This document shows positions 43,388-53,169 of a stretch of DNA of 64,000 bases, piece after piece. Location: contig CAWAHF010000004.1 in the NCBI GenBank assembly GCA_963781805.1, positions 3,906,001-3,970,000 of the forward strand, in the 5' to 3' direction. Each line of letters begins with the position of its first letter. Position 1 is the first letter of the stretch. This DNA is from JAFGPL01 sp963781805 (GTDB taxonomy: Bacteria > Bacteroidota > Bacteroidia > Bacteroidales > UBA10428). The translations under genes were made by a program, and so were the position numbers. Under the pieces are notes generated by a model, which was not told the DNA's origin, did not search any database, and saw nothing but the letters and a program-made list of their open reading frames with translations.

Positions 43388-44079
43388 TGTTGGACACTTT
43401 CATCCGGGACAGATTCAATGGTATCAGAATCCTCATTTTTAATGGTATCCGATTTAAAATACCTTTTCTGAAAGATGAGGATTAAAATTACTCCTATGGA
43501 AATGGAAGAATCGGCAATATTGAAAATGGGCCTGAAGAAAAGAAGCTGTTCGCCTTTCATAAAGGGAAACCAATCCGGAATTCTTGTATCGATGACTGGA
43601 AAATAGAGTAGATCAACAACACATCCCCGAAACATTCCTGCATATCCTTTAAAATCGAGTTTAGCTACTCCGCTGTAGCTAATCCATTGTCCAAGTTGTT
43701 CATTATATACGGTTCCCTTATCGAACAAATAACCATAAAATAAACTGTCGATAATATTTCCCATAGCGCCGGCCAAAACAAGTGACAAACAAATGATAAG
43801 ACCGGTCGGAGCCTTTTTTTGAATAAGTTGTCGCATATACCAGATGATTGCAATACTGGCTATAAGCCTGAATATAGTTAATACCGGTTTGCCAATTCTA
43901 CCCGGAATATCAATTCCAAAAGCCATTCCCGGATTTTCAATAAACTTTAAAATAAACCAGTTTCCTATAACATGTACAGACTGGCCATAAAACATATGTG
44001 TTTTTACCAGAATTTTTAATGTCTGATCAATAATAAGGACTAATCCGACAATTAAAATTGATTTTGTTGTATTTGACAT
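43384..44079 (-). CDS. lspA: Lipoprotein signal peptidase (signal peptidase II)
   Basis: 231 residues, with four membrane helices. It cuts signal peptides from prolipoproteins at the inner membrane. Motifs: DQTLKILVKTH, ENPGMAFGI, and the two catalytic Asp in AGAMGNIIDSLFYG and FNIADSSISIG. It is longer than the 160-170 residues of E. coli LspA because of a periplasmic insertion (FDKGTVYNEQLGQWISYSGVAK), usual in Bacteroidota. Last gene of ileS-dksA-lspA. Confidence 0.93.
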   Translation of the reverse strand: MSNTTKSILIVGLVLIIDQTLKILVKTHMFYGQSVHVIGNWFILKFIENPGMAFGIDIPGRIGKPVLTIFRLIASIAIIWYMRQLIQKKAPTGLIICLSLVLAGAMGNIIDSLFYGYLFDKGTVYNEQLGQWISYSGVAKLDFKGYAGMFRGCVVDLLYFPVIDTRIPDWFPFMKGEQLLFFRPIFNIADSSISIGVILILIFQKRYFKSDTIKNEDSDTIESVPDESVQH

Positions 44080-44167
44080 TAAATAGGCGTTTTGTAAATT
44101 TTGAAAATAAAAATGATTGAAGAATCAGCTTCAATCATTTCTAACAAATCAAAACTTATTCAAAGTT

Positions 44168-44545
44168 TTAACGTTGTTTTTGTTTAGCATCAATTGATAA
44201 TGTAGCATGTGGAACTGCTCTCAAACGTTCTTTGGAAATGAGTTTTCCTGTTTCACGGCAAATCCCATATGTTTTATTTTCAATTCGCACCAGGGCAGCC
44301 TGCAAATGTTGAATAAATTTAAGCTGCCTTTGAGCAAGTTTCCCCGATTCTTCTTTTGATAAAGTTGCTGCACCTTCCTCAAGAACTTTAAAAGTAGGAG
44401 AAGTATCCTGCGTGTCATTGCTTTCACTTTGAGTAATGGCACTCTTTAAAAGTTCATAGTCTTTCCTGGCTTTTTCAAGCTTATCGTGGATAATCTGTTT
44501 AAACTCCTCTAATTCTTCATCTGAATATCTCGTCTTCTCTGCCAT
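44168..44545 (-). CDS. DksA/TraR-family regulator without full zinc finger
   Basis: 125 residues. An N-terminal helical hairpin (YSDEELEEFKQIIHDKLEKARKDYELLKSA), the coiled-coil middle, and a C-terminal DksA/TraR domain (NKTYGICRETGKLISKERLRAVPHATLSI). Only one of the four usual zinc cysteines is left, as in many Bacteroidota members; the fold is presumably kept without metal. It would bind in the secondary channel of RNA polymerase. Second gene of the ileS operon. Confidence 0.88.
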   Translation of the reverse strand: MAEKTRYSDEELEEFKQIIHDKLEKARKDYELLKSAITQSESNDTQDTSPTFKVLEEGAATLSKEESGKLAQRQLKFIQHLQAALVRIENKTYGICRETGKLISKERLRAVPHATLSIDAKQKQR

Positions 44546-44608
44546 AGCTAGAATTTTTTATAGACACCTAAAAATAAGAAAAAAAAAGAATATAAATGTC
44601 GTTCGTTA

Positions 44609-47600
44609 TTAAATCTTACTAATTTTAATATAAGTCTTTATACTGTCATCAAGCTCAATGAGTTTCGACAGTTCCAAATTAATTTCATCAACTATTTCAA
44701 TGTTTTTAGCCAATGTTTGGGTACTTATAAATTCTTTAAAATTTTTTACAGCATCATTTATCTCAACATGATCTTTAATTTCAATCGAAATTTTATCCGT
44801 CACTTCGAATCCGCTATCCTTACGAATGTTTTGGATTCTGTTGATAAGTTCCCGTGCTATTCCCTCCTGCCTGAGATTCTCGGTAATTGTAATATCCAGT
44901 GCAACTGTAAGTTTACCTTCCGATGCCACCAGCCAGCCCGGGATATCTTCTGAAGTGATTTCAACATCGATTAGTTGAATATCAATAGATTCATCGCCTG
45001 CATTAATCTGGTAGTGTCCTTCCGACTCAATTTTCGCAATATCATCCTGGGTAAAGCAAGCTATTGAAGCTGAAATTTGCTTCATTAATTTACCGTATCG
45101 CGGGCCTAATTTTTTAAAATCGGGCTTGATTTTTTTTAAAAGAATATTGGAAGTGTCTTCCAGAAATTCCACTTCCTTTACATTCACTTCCGAAAGAATA
45201 AGACTCTGAACCGCCTGAAACTGTTTTTCAAAACCGTTTCCCATTACCGGAATCATTATTTTGCCCAACGGTTGTCTGACTTTGATATTCACCTTTCTTC
45301 GCAACCCCAGGATCATGGATGACACTTTTTGAGCAATATCCATTCTTTCCTCAAGCTCTTTATTTATCCGAGATTTGTTGCATTTGGGGAAGGTAACCAG
45401 ATGGACTGATTCTTCAACATCTTTTTTAGTAATTGAATTTAAATCTCTGTAAAGTCTGTCCATAAAGAACGGGGCTATGGGTGAAGCCAGCTTTGCAATG
45501 GTTATAAGACAACTGTATAATGTCTGATAGGCAGATATCTTATCATCATCATATTCGCCACCCCAGTAGCGTTTTCGGTTAAGTCGAACATACCAGTTGC
45601 TCAGGCTTTCCATTACGAAATCCTGGATTGCTCTACCTGCTTTGGTAGGTTCCAAATTATTATAGTGATCATCAACTTCTGATATAAGTGAGTTGAGCAA
45701 TGAGATGATCCACCGGTCGATTTCAGGTCTTTTTTCAATAGCTATATCAAGTTCTTTGTATGTAAATTGGTCCACATTTGCATATAATGCAAAAAATGAA
45801 TAGGTATTGTAAAGTGTTCCGAAAAACTTACGTTTAACTTCATCAATGCCATCAACATCAAATTTCAGATTATCCCAGGGTTGGGCATTGGTAATCATAT
45901 ACCAGCGCAGTGGATCGGAACCGTATTTTTCAATAATTTCAAAGGGATCTGCAGCATTACCAAGACGTTTGGACATCTTGTTGCCGTTTTTGTCCAACAC
46001 CAGTCCATTGCTGATAATGCTTTTATAAGCAACTGAATCAAATAACATTGCGGCTATTGCATGTAGCGTAAAGAACCAGCCCCGGGTCTGGTCAACACCT
46101 TCGGCGATAAAATCGGCCGGGTACACCTTTTTAAATTCATCTTCACTGATTGCAAACGGGTAATGCACCTGTGCATAGGGCATAGCGCCCGAATCAAACC
46201 AAACATCGATAAGGTCTGGTTCCCGAAACATTTTTTTACCAGAATCGGAGACTAAAATGATTTCATCGACAAAAGGTCTGTGCAAATCAAAGCTACTGTA
46301 ATTTTCAGATGAGTAATCATACTCTTTATAATTGGCCAGTGGATTGGATTTCATAAATCCGGAGGTTACTGATTTTTCAATCTCGGATTTAAGTTCCAAT
46401 ACCGATCCGATGCATCGTGTTTCTTTTTTATCCTCAGTAACCCAAAGGGGTAAAGGAGTACCCCAATATCTCGATCTTGACAGATTCCAGTCTACCAGGT
46501 TTTCAAGCCATTTACCAAATCGTCCGGTTCCCGTTGTCTCAGGTTTCCATATGATGGTATTATTCAAGTCAATCATTCTGTCTTTAAGCGCTGTGGTTCT
46601 GATAAACCAGGAATCGAGCGGATAGTACAAAACGGGTTTGTCCGTTCTCCAGCAGTGCGGATAATTATGAATATGTTTTTCAATCCGGAATGCCTTGTTA
46701 TCTTTTTTTAAATACACTGCAATATCAACATCCAGTGTGGCATCTTCGGATGTCAGACGTTCATCGTATTCATTTTTTACATATCTCCCCGCAAATGGTT
46801 TATACTCTTCAACATTCACAAAATTTTTCACAAAATCACTATCCAGGGCTTCAACTTCAAATAATTTACCCTTCTTATCAACCAGCGGACTAACCTGCGA
46901 TCCTTTTTCCACGACAACAATGGGAGCAATATCGTACTGTTTTGCAATTTTAAAGTCATCGGCTCCAAACGTGGGGGCAATATGAACAATTCCGGTTCCT
47001 TCCTCTGTGGTTACAAAATCTCCCAGTAGTACCCGGAATGCTTCTCTCCGGGGTTTTATCCAGTTTATAAGTTGATCATACCGGATATTTTCAAATTGAT
47101 TGCCTTTATATTCGGCCAGTATTTTAAACGGTATATATTTATCACCTGACTCGTAATCTTCAAGTGAAAGTTCTTTGTTTTTTTCTGAGAAATAAACCTC
47201 CGTAAGATCTTTAGCCAGAATTGCAATTATTGGTTCTCCAGTATAGGGATTAAATGATCGAACCTTGACGTATTGTATGTTGGCGCCAACGGCCAGGGCT
47301 GTGTTGGAAGGGAGTGTCCACGGAGTGGTTGTCCAGGCGAGAAAATATATTTCAGCATCTGCATCCTTAAACAGAAATTCTGATTTTTCATTTCGGATAA
47401 CTTTAAACTGTGCAACACAGGTGGTATCTTTTACATCACGATAACATCCGGGTTGGTTGAGTTCATGGGTGCTCAATCCTGTGCCAGCCGCCGGTGAATA
47501 GGGTTGTATGGTATATCCCTCATAGAGCAGGTTGTTATCGAATAACTTTTTCAAGAGATACCACAACGTTTCTATATACCTGTTATCGTACGTTATGTAA

Positions 47601-48046
47601 GGATCATCCATATTTACCCAATAACCCATTTTATGCGTAAGATCCTCCCATTCGCGGGTATATTTCATGACCTCTTTTCTGCAGGTATCGTTGTATGTTT
47701 TAATGCTTATGGTTTTTCCGATATCTTCTTTCGTGATTCCCAACGATTTTTCTACGCTTAACTCAACAGGGAGGCCATGGGTATCCCATCCGGCTTTCCG
47801 TTCGACTTTGAATCCTTTCAGCGTTTTATACCGGCAAATAATATCTTTTATTGCCCTGGACATTACATGGTGTATACCAGGAATACCATTTGCTGACGGA
47901 GGACCTTCATAAAAAATAAAAGGTTCATTCCCTTCCCTGGTAATTATACTCTTTTCAAAAGTGTTCTCGGCATTCCACTTTGCAAGTATTTCTTTATTTA
48001 TTTCGGAAAGGTCGAATTTTTTATATTCGTGGAACCTTATACTCAT
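44609..48046 (-). CDS. ileS: Isoleucyl-tRNA synthetase (IleS2-like type)
   Basis: 1145 residues. Class I synthetase signatures: the HIGH region reads SANGIPGIHHVMSR (about 51-64), then KAGWDTHGLPVE, and the KMSKS loop is KMSKRLGN. The long editing (CP1) domain and the C-terminal part without a zinc finger, and the WDTHGLP reading, fit the eukaryote-like IleS2 type, which is often naturally mupirocin-tolerant (family knowledge, not tested here). First gene of ileS-dksA-lspA. A good promoter lies about 50 bases upstream. Confidence 0.95.
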   Translation of the reverse strand: MSIRFHEYKKFDLSEINKEILAKWNAENTFEKSIITREGNEPFIFYEGPPSANGIPGIHHVMSRAIKDIICRYKTLKGFKVERKAGWDTHGLPVELSVEKSLGITKEDIGKTISIKTYNDTCRKEVMKYTREWEDLTHKMGYWVNMDDPYITYDNRYIETLWYLLKKLFDNNLLYEGYTIQPYSPAAGTGLSTHELNQPGCYRDVKDTTCVAQFKVIRNEKSEFLFKDADAEIYFLAWTTTPWTLPSNTALAVGANIQYVKVRSFNPYTGEPIIAILAKDLTEVYFSEKNKELSLEDYESGDKYIPFKILAEYKGNQFENIRYDQLINWIKPRREAFRVLLGDFVTTEEGTGIVHIAPTFGADDFKIAKQYDIAPIVVVEKGSQVSPLVDKKGKLFEVEALDSDFVKNFVNVEEYKPFAGRYVKNEYDERLTSEDATLDVDIAVYLKKDNKAFRIEKHIHNYPHCWRTDKPVLYYPLDSWFIRTTALKDRMIDLNNTIIWKPETTGTGRFGKWLENLVDWNLSRSRYWGTPLPLWVTEDKKETRCIGSVLELKSEIEKSVTSGFMKSNPLANYKEYDYSSENYSSFDLHRPFVDEIILVSDSGKKMFREPDLIDVWFDSGAMPYAQVHYPFAISEDEFKKVYPADFIAEGVDQTRGWFFTLHAIAAMLFDSVAYKSIISNGLVLDKNGNKMSKRLGNAADPFEIIEKYGSDPLRWYMITNAQPWDNLKFDVDGIDEVKRKFFGTLYNTYSFFALYANVDQFTYKELDIAIEKRPEIDRWIISLLNSLISEVDDHYNNLEPTKAGRAIQDFVMESLSNWYVRLNRKRYWGGEYDDDKISAYQTLYSCLITIAKLASPIAPFFMDRLYRDLNSITKKDVEESVHLVTFPKCNKSRINKELEERMDIAQKVSSMILGLRRKVNIKVRQPLGKIMIPVMGNGFEKQFQAVQSLILSEVNVKEVEFLEDTSNILLKKIKPDFKKLGPRYGKLMKQISASIACFTQDDIAKIESEGHYQINAGDESIDIQLIDVEITSEDIPGWLVASEGKLTVALDITITENLRQEGIARELINRIQNIRKDSGFEVTDKISIEIKDHVEINDAVKNFKEFISTQTLAKNIEIVDEINLELSKLIELDDSIKTYIKISKI

Positions 48047-48093
48047 TGTTAGTCAGTATTTTATATGAAATTTAACTTCTTAAAAAATGTTCA

Positions 48094-48124
48094 CAAAGAT
48101 ATATTTCTGAATAGAAAAAAACAA
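48094..48124 (-). promoter_or_regulatory. Bacteroidota-type promoter of ileS operon
   Basis: On the minus strand: TTG at 48124-48122, a 20-base spacer, then TATCTTTG at 48101-48094, fitting the TTTG / TAnnTTTG consensus. The start of transcription would be about 40 bases before the ileS ATG. Confidence 0.55.
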
Positions 48125-48168
48125 TTTCTGTCGAAAAATGTTGCTAATAAGTTTAATATCAAAATTTT

Positions 48169-49209
48169 TCAGGCCTTTTTCAGGGTAAATGAAAATGTAC
48201 TGCCTTGACCAACCACACTTCTTACATTTATCGTCTGTTCGTGAGCCTCAATAATATGTTTTACGATAGATAAACCTAAACCGGTACCACCCATCTCCCG
48301 CGATCGGCTTTTGTCGGTTCTGTAAAATCGCTCAAATATTCTTGGAATATCTTTGGATTCAATGCCAATACCATTGTCGTTAACTTCGATCATAATATTT
48401 TCAGCAATATCTATGAAATCAACTTTGGTAATGCCGTTTTTGATTCCATATTTAATAGAATTTGAAATCAGGTTATTAATAGTTTCCAGAATTCTTTTGC
48501 GATCGGCAATAACATATATGGGTTTATCGGTCTTTCCGGTAAATTTCAATTTTATTCCGCGTTCGGCTGCCATCATCTCGTGTATCTCAAACGATTCTTC
48601 AAATAGTTTGATCAGATCAAACTTTTTCATCTCGAGTTTCAACTCTCCCGATTCAAGCCGTGAAATAGATTCAAGGTCATTTATAATTGAGATTAACCGG
48701 TTTATGCTTTTTTCAGCGCGTTCAAGGTACAACCTGTTCACAGATTTATCTTCCAGCCCGCCATCCAGCAATGTTAATACATAACCCTGAATATTAAACA
48801 AAGGGGTTTTAAGCTCGTGTGAAACATTACCGAGATACTCTCTCCTGTATTTTTCGAGTTGTTGCAACTGAGCAATTTCCAGTGTCTTTCTTTTAGCCCA
48901 GAGGATTACATCTTTTTTAACAGCTTTTAAAATATCTTTATCTTCAAGATCACTGGTTAAATTTTTTTTGGTAATACTAACATTTTGTATGGTTCGGTAC
49001 AGGGGAATTATTTTTTCCTGTATAATTCTGTTTATATAAGTCGATGAGAATAGAAAAACTACAATAAAAATCAGCAAGCCGGCTATCAATGCTATTAAAA
49101 TTGTTCCTTGCCGAATGAGTAAATTAGTAATTAAAATGCCGGCAGCCACCAGCAAAGATGAAATAAGAGCGATGTATATTGCAGTTTGTCGGGGCGATAA
49201 TGAATTCAT
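48169..49209 (-). CDS. Sensor histidine kinase (PhoR-like, orphan)
   Basis: 346 residues. Two membrane helices at the start (about 11-30 and 33-55) with almost no periplasmic loop, a linker, then HisKA with the phospho-His in NVSHELKTPLFNIQGY, and the HATPase with N box NNLISNSIKYGIKNG, G1 NDNGIGIESKDIPRIFERFYR and G2 GGTGLGLSIVKHI. No response regulator is adjacent, so its partner is elsewhere. The missing sensor domain suggests it senses in the membrane or through another protein. Confidence 0.9.
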   Translation of the reverse strand: MNSLSPRQTAIYIALISSLLVAAGILITNLLIRQGTILIALIAGLLIFIVVFLFSSTYINRIIQEKIIPLYRTIQNVSITKKNLTSDLEDKDILKAVKKDVILWAKRKTLEIAQLQQLEKYRREYLGNVSHELKTPLFNIQGYVLTLLDGGLEDKSVNRLYLERAEKSINRLISIINDLESISRLESGELKLEMKKFDLIKLFEESFEIHEMMAAERGIKLKFTGKTDKPIYVIADRKRILETINNLISNSIKYGIKNGITKVDFIDIAENIMIEVNDNGIGIESKDIPRIFERFYRTDKSRSREMGGTGLGLSIVKHIIEAHEQTINVRSVVGQGSTFSFTLKKA

Positions 49210-49358
49210 AGCTTCCGGATTGTTGATTCGGGTTAGTAGATTGATGTCTTTTTTGATCTATTTAAAGAAATTACCAGATTTTATGTAAAATTGATAATTA
49301 AAATCATTTTCAAGGTTATCAGAATATTAAATTTATCCGATAATAAATATTTTAAATT

Positions 49359-49715
49359 ATGAAAATCAATAAATCAACTTTAATCCGGTGGAAAATATAC
49401 TTTGACAGAGCTCGCATGTATATTGGTTATTTTCAGTTTTTAATGCTGGTTGTTATTTTTATTAACTCAATCAAAAATAATACTTTAGGCAGATATTTGG
49501 TTGATCACTCACTTATTTCTATTCCCTTGCTTTTTATTTTTTTTATAGGAGGCTCTTTGTTATTGGGCTATCTTGATTCCAGACTGGGAATAAGAAGTGA
49601 AGAAATGCGGAATTTATCGTATCATAATCCGGTTCAAAGAGAAATGCTTGAGATTCTGAAGGATTTAAAGGAGGAATTCCTTAAAAAAGACTCAATTGAA
49701 AAAGAAAAGAAGTAA
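49359..49715 (+). CDS. Small membrane protein of unknown function
   Basis: 118 residues with two hydrophobic helices (about 20-38 and 51-70) and a charged C-terminus (LEILKDLKEEFLKKDSIEKEKK). No family recognised. It ends 13 bases before the convergent riboflavin synthase gene. Confidence 0.65.
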   Translation: MKINKSTLIRWKIYFDRARMYIGYFQFLMLVVIFINSIKNNTLGRYLVDHSLISIPLLFIFFIGGSLLLGYLDSRLGIRSEEMRNLSYHNPVQREMLEILKDLKEEFLKKDSIEKEKK

Positions 49716-49728
49716 ATCCGCTTCGTAT

Positions 49729-50328
49729 TTATTTTCCTAACTGTTGTTTCAGGATTTTGGAAATATATTTCCCAATAATGTCAAATTCAAGATTAACAGC
49801 AGTTCCGGGTTTAATTTGGTGAAAATTGGTAACCTCATATGTGTAAGGGATAATTGCTACTTCGAATGATCTCTCTTTTGAATTTACAACCGTAAGACTA
49901 ACTCCATTAACAGATACAGAGCCCTTTTCAACGGTTATATAATCGTCTTTAACCGGCTCATACTCAAATGTAAAATACCAGCTTCCTTCAGATTCCCGTA
50001 CATTCTTACATAAAGCTGTTTGATCTACATGGCCCTGAACAATATGACCATCCAACCGTGCATTCAGTTGCATGCTTCGCTCAAGGTTAACCTTATCGCC
50101 AACTTTTAGCAATCCCAGGTTTGATTTTAGAAGGGTTTCTTTGATTGCAGTTACAGTGTAAGTATCATCCATTTTTTTCACTACAGTAAGGCAAACACCA
50201 TTGTGTGAAATACTTTGATCTATTGTTAGTTCTTCTACAAACGAACAAGTTAATGTTATATGCAGGTTATCTTTTTCTTTATCAATTGCTACAACTTTAG
50301 CTGCTTCTTCTATAATTCCTGAAAACAT
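49729..50328 (-). CDS. ribE: Riboflavin synthase, alpha chain
   Basis: 199 residues, made of two lumazine-binding repeats: MFSGIIEEAAKVVAID ... ISHNGVCLTVVKK (first) and LNARLDGHIVQGHVDQTALC ... GSVSVNGVSLTVVNS (second). It turns two lumazine molecules into riboflavin in the cytoplasm. The N-terminal MFSGI is typical and fixes the start. Single gene here. Confidence 0.94.
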   Translation of the reverse strand: MFSGIIEEAAKVVAIDKEKDNLHITLTCSFVEELTIDQSISHNGVCLTVVKKMDDTYTVTAIKETLLKSNLGLLKVGDKVNLERSMQLNARLDGHIVQGHVDQTALCKNVRESEGSWYFTFEYEPVKDDYITVEKGSVSVNGVSLTVVNSKERSFEVAIIPYTYEVTNFHQIKPGTAVNLEFDIIGKYISKILKQQLGK

Positions 50329-50444
50329 ATCTGAAGTATTAATTTTAAAATGAATGAGTGCAAAATTAGTCAGTATTTCCTATATAAAAATCCATTGGTT
50401 AAATAAAGTAAAAACCTGTCATCTTTTTTTTCGCGTTAAAAGAT

Positions 50445-50452
50445 TAGATTTG
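50445..50452 (+). promoter_or_regulatory. Possible -7 box of the epimerase gene
   Basis: TAGATTTG fits TAnnTTTG and lies 24 bases before the ATG; no good TTTG is found at -33. Confidence 0.35.
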
Positions 50453-50476
50453 TGTAAACATTCAGGTTGATTTAAA

Positions 50477-51505
50477 ATGATTCTGGTAACAGGCGGTACG
50501 GGTTTAATTGGCTCTCATCTATTAGTTGAGCTTGCTAAAATCAATGATAAGATTAGAGCCACCAAAAGAGTTAACAGTAATACAATGAATGTATTAAAGG
50601 TATTTGGATATTATGCTGATGATGCCCGTAAACTTTTCAATAAAATTGAATGGGTAGATGTTGATATTTCAGATTATTTGTCCCTGGAGAAAGTATTCAC
50701 AGATATTGATAAGGTATATCATTGTGCCGGATTGGTGAGTTTTGAAAGAAAAAATAAGTATCAATTGATTGATACTAACATCACAGGCACGTCAAATTTG
50801 GTTAATCTCTCTATAGAGAAAAAAGTAAATAAATTTTGTTTTGTTAGTTCAATTGCAACATTTGGTGAGTACGACGGTATTCATGAAATTAATGAAAGTT
50901 CGCGATGGAAACCAGGAAAAAAGAGTTCCCTTTATTCCTTAAGTAAGTTAAAATCTGAAATGGAAGTTTGGAGGGGATTTGCCGAAGGATTAAACGGAAT
51001 TATTGTGAACCCTTCTGTTGTTATTGGCCCTGGATTTTGGAATACGGGCCTGGGAAATATGATCAGACAAATATCCAACGGATTGAAATATTATACAAAG
51101 GGAATTACGGGTTATGTTGATGTAAGAGATGTGGCACGAATAATGGTTCAATTAATGGAATCGGAAGCTGCCGATGATCAATTTCTGATTTCATCCGAAA
51201 ATTTATCATTTAAAGAAATAATTGATTTGATTGCAGAATTTATAGGATGTCGTAAACCAACTGTCTATGCGGGCCAAAGAATTACGAGTCTTGGTTGGAA
51301 AGTCGAAAGAATCAGGGCTTTGTTAACCGGAAAATTACCGACCATAACCAGGGATAGCGCAAGAATTGCCCACAAACGTTATCTGTATTCCAGCAAGAAA
51401 GTCAGGGAGAAATTATCTTATAATTTTATCCCAATCAAAGATACCCTGGAATTTACCGTTGATAAATATCTTACGGAGAAAAAAAGTCAGTTTAAAAATA
51501 TCTGA
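50477..51505 (+). CDS. NAD(P)-dependent epimerase/reductase (extended SDR)
   Basis: 342 residues. Rossmann motif MILVTGGTGLIGSHLL at the start, VYHCAGLVSFE, a catalytic Ser in FVSSIATFG and Tyr-x-x-x-Lys in YSLSKLKSE. GIIVNPSVVIGPG is also typical. The family covers dihydroflavonol-reductase-like and sugar-nucleotide epimerase-like enzymes; the substrate is not known. It is convergent with the sugar transferase gene. Confidence 0.85.
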   Translation: MILVTGGTGLIGSHLLVELAKINDKIRATKRVNSNTMNVLKVFGYYADDARKLFNKIEWVDVDISDYLSLEKVFTDIDKVYHCAGLVSFERKNKYQLIDTNITGTSNLVNLSIEKKVNKFCFVSSIATFGEYDGIHEINESSRWKPGKKSSLYSLSKLKSEMEVWRGFAEGLNGIIVNPSVVIGPGFWNTGLGNMIRQISNGLKYYTKGITGYVDVRDVARIMVQLMESEAADDQFLISSENLSFKEIIDLIAEFIGCRKPTVYAGQRITSLGWKVERIRALLTGKLPTITRDSARIAHKRYLYSSKKVREKLSYNFIPIKDTLEFTVDKYLTEKKSQFKNI

Positions 51506-51522
51506 TACTAAGCAGATAATGC

Positions 51523-53064
51523 TTATTTGCTTCTATACCGTTTAAATAGAATGTTAAAGCTGGCCCTGAAAAAATATTTAAAGTCAGTGATAAAAGGATG
51601 TCTATCAAATGCATCCAGATACTTTATCTCCGACGCCATAATTTCTTCCAGTGTTTGTGGATTATCCGCATAAAACGGAGGTACCAGGCCGGGTTTATAT
51701 TTTATACGTCTTTCCTGCAATTCTTTGCTGTACAAACTAAAATATTGCTGGCTCAGAGGTCTTACTCCAACAAGTTTCAAATCACCTTTTAAAAGGTTAA
51801 TTATCATAGGAAATTCATCAATCCAGAACATACGCATGAATTTACCAATATTTGAAATCCTGAAATCATCCTTGAATTTACCCCCATTATCCAATCCGAC
51901 TTTGTTGTACACATATTCCTGCAAATACTCTGCATAGGGATGCATCGTTCTCATTTTGTAAACCTTGATGTTTTTGCCGTTTTTCCCAATTCTTTCCAAT
52001 CTTATTAGAGGGCCATAACTGGGGCGTTCAGGATACACCGGTTCATCTTTCTTTCTTGCAACAAAATAGAGATGATTGTCAATAAATTTTTCTGCAATAA
52101 TTTCAAAACCACAGGAATATAATCTGCCGAAAGTCTCAGCTTTTGTAATTACCCTGTTTTGTCCACGGGTAAGAAAGAAGTATATTTTTTTGGTAAGCAG
52201 AAATTTCGGAAACACTCTTTTAATTAAAAAATCGAACGAATAAAAAACATAGTTTAAGATAGGTGGAAATTTTCTGAGGATTCGTTGCTTTCTTAAGTTT
52301 TTGGTTTCAACGGAATCAATTAATATTCCTCCCATAGGGAGCTTGGCATTTGCAGATTCAAAAAACTTATTCAGATATCTTATATCGTTAATCCTGTTAA
52401 TATTTACAATTGCTTCAAATTCTGGCGCTAATTGTGTATCTATGTTGAATCGTGAAATTGTATTAATGATTAATGTATTTACAGATTCAATTTTTGCATA
52501 GCTGAATATAAAATCAAATGCTTCTTTACTTATTTCAACCAGGAGTGCCTGTTCTCTGGTTTTTATGGCCTTCTCATCAGAAGTTTTTATCTTTTTTCTT
52601 AATTTGCTTAACGTATCGTTAATCCGGTTTAGTCCGTTTCCATTTCCTTTTTGGTTGAGCAGGGAATTTTCATATCCATCAACAGCTTTATTTACAGCCA
52701 TATAAATAGTGCCAAATAGGATTTCAATTGCAGATGCCATTCCAATAGTACCTATTACCAATAATCTGGAGTAATAGGCAACTCTCGATATATACATCAA
52801 ACTGGCGATGATGGCAAACGAAAAAATATTACTTACAAGGATATTTTTTATAATATCTTTGTTATCTCCCATTAGCAGGGAAGAATATTTCCTGAAAAAA
52901 AAAGAGCAGATACCCCAAATAACCAGAAAAAATAAAAATTCGTCTGCATAATTAATTAAATAACTTCTGGAAGAACCGGATTTAATCCAAGCGCATAGCA
53001 GAAATGCTATCGATAGGATAAACAGATCTATTATAAATACTATATGCGCCTTGTTTTTAAACAT
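51523..53064 (-). CDS. Polyprenyl-phosphate sugar-1-phosphate transferase
   Basis: 513 residues. Four N-terminal membrane helices (about 7-110), a middle soluble domain, and a C-terminal bacterial sugar transferase domain: KVYKMRTMHPYAE, GKFMRMFWIDEFPMIINLLKGDLKLVGVRPL, and RRIKYKPGLVPP. Enzymes of this kind start exopolysaccharide or glycan synthesis by loading a sugar phosphate on the lipid carrier. The usual fifth helix just before the catalytic domain is not clear here, so it may be a divergent member. Confidence 0.85.
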   Translation of the reverse strand: MFKNKAHIVFIIDLFILSIAFLLCAWIKSGSSRSYLINYADEFLFFLVIWGICSFFFRKYSSLLMGDNKDIIKNILVSNIFSFAIIASLMYISRVAYYSRLLVIGTIGMASAIEILFGTIYMAVNKAVDGYENSLLNQKGNGNGLNRINDTLSKLRKKIKTSDEKAIKTREQALLVEISKEAFDFIFSYAKIESVNTLIINTISRFNIDTQLAPEFEAIVNINRINDIRYLNKFFESANAKLPMGGILIDSVETKNLRKQRILRKFPPILNYVFYSFDFLIKRVFPKFLLTKKIYFFLTRGQNRVITKAETFGRLYSCGFEIIAEKFIDNHLYFVARKKDEPVYPERPSYGPLIRLERIGKNGKNIKVYKMRTMHPYAEYLQEYVYNKVGLDNGGKFKDDFRISNIGKFMRMFWIDEFPMIINLLKGDLKLVGVRPLSQQYFSLYSKELQERRIKYKPGLVPPFYADNPQTLEEIMASEIKYLDAFDRHPFITDFKYFFRASFNILFKRYRSK

Positions 53065-53169
53065 CGTATAAAATTACAATAACGGAAGTTTATGCAAATA
53101 TTATCGTGGTAAAATTAAATATTTTCTTAAATAGTGGATGAACAGAAAATTTTTATTTCTAATAATTTG

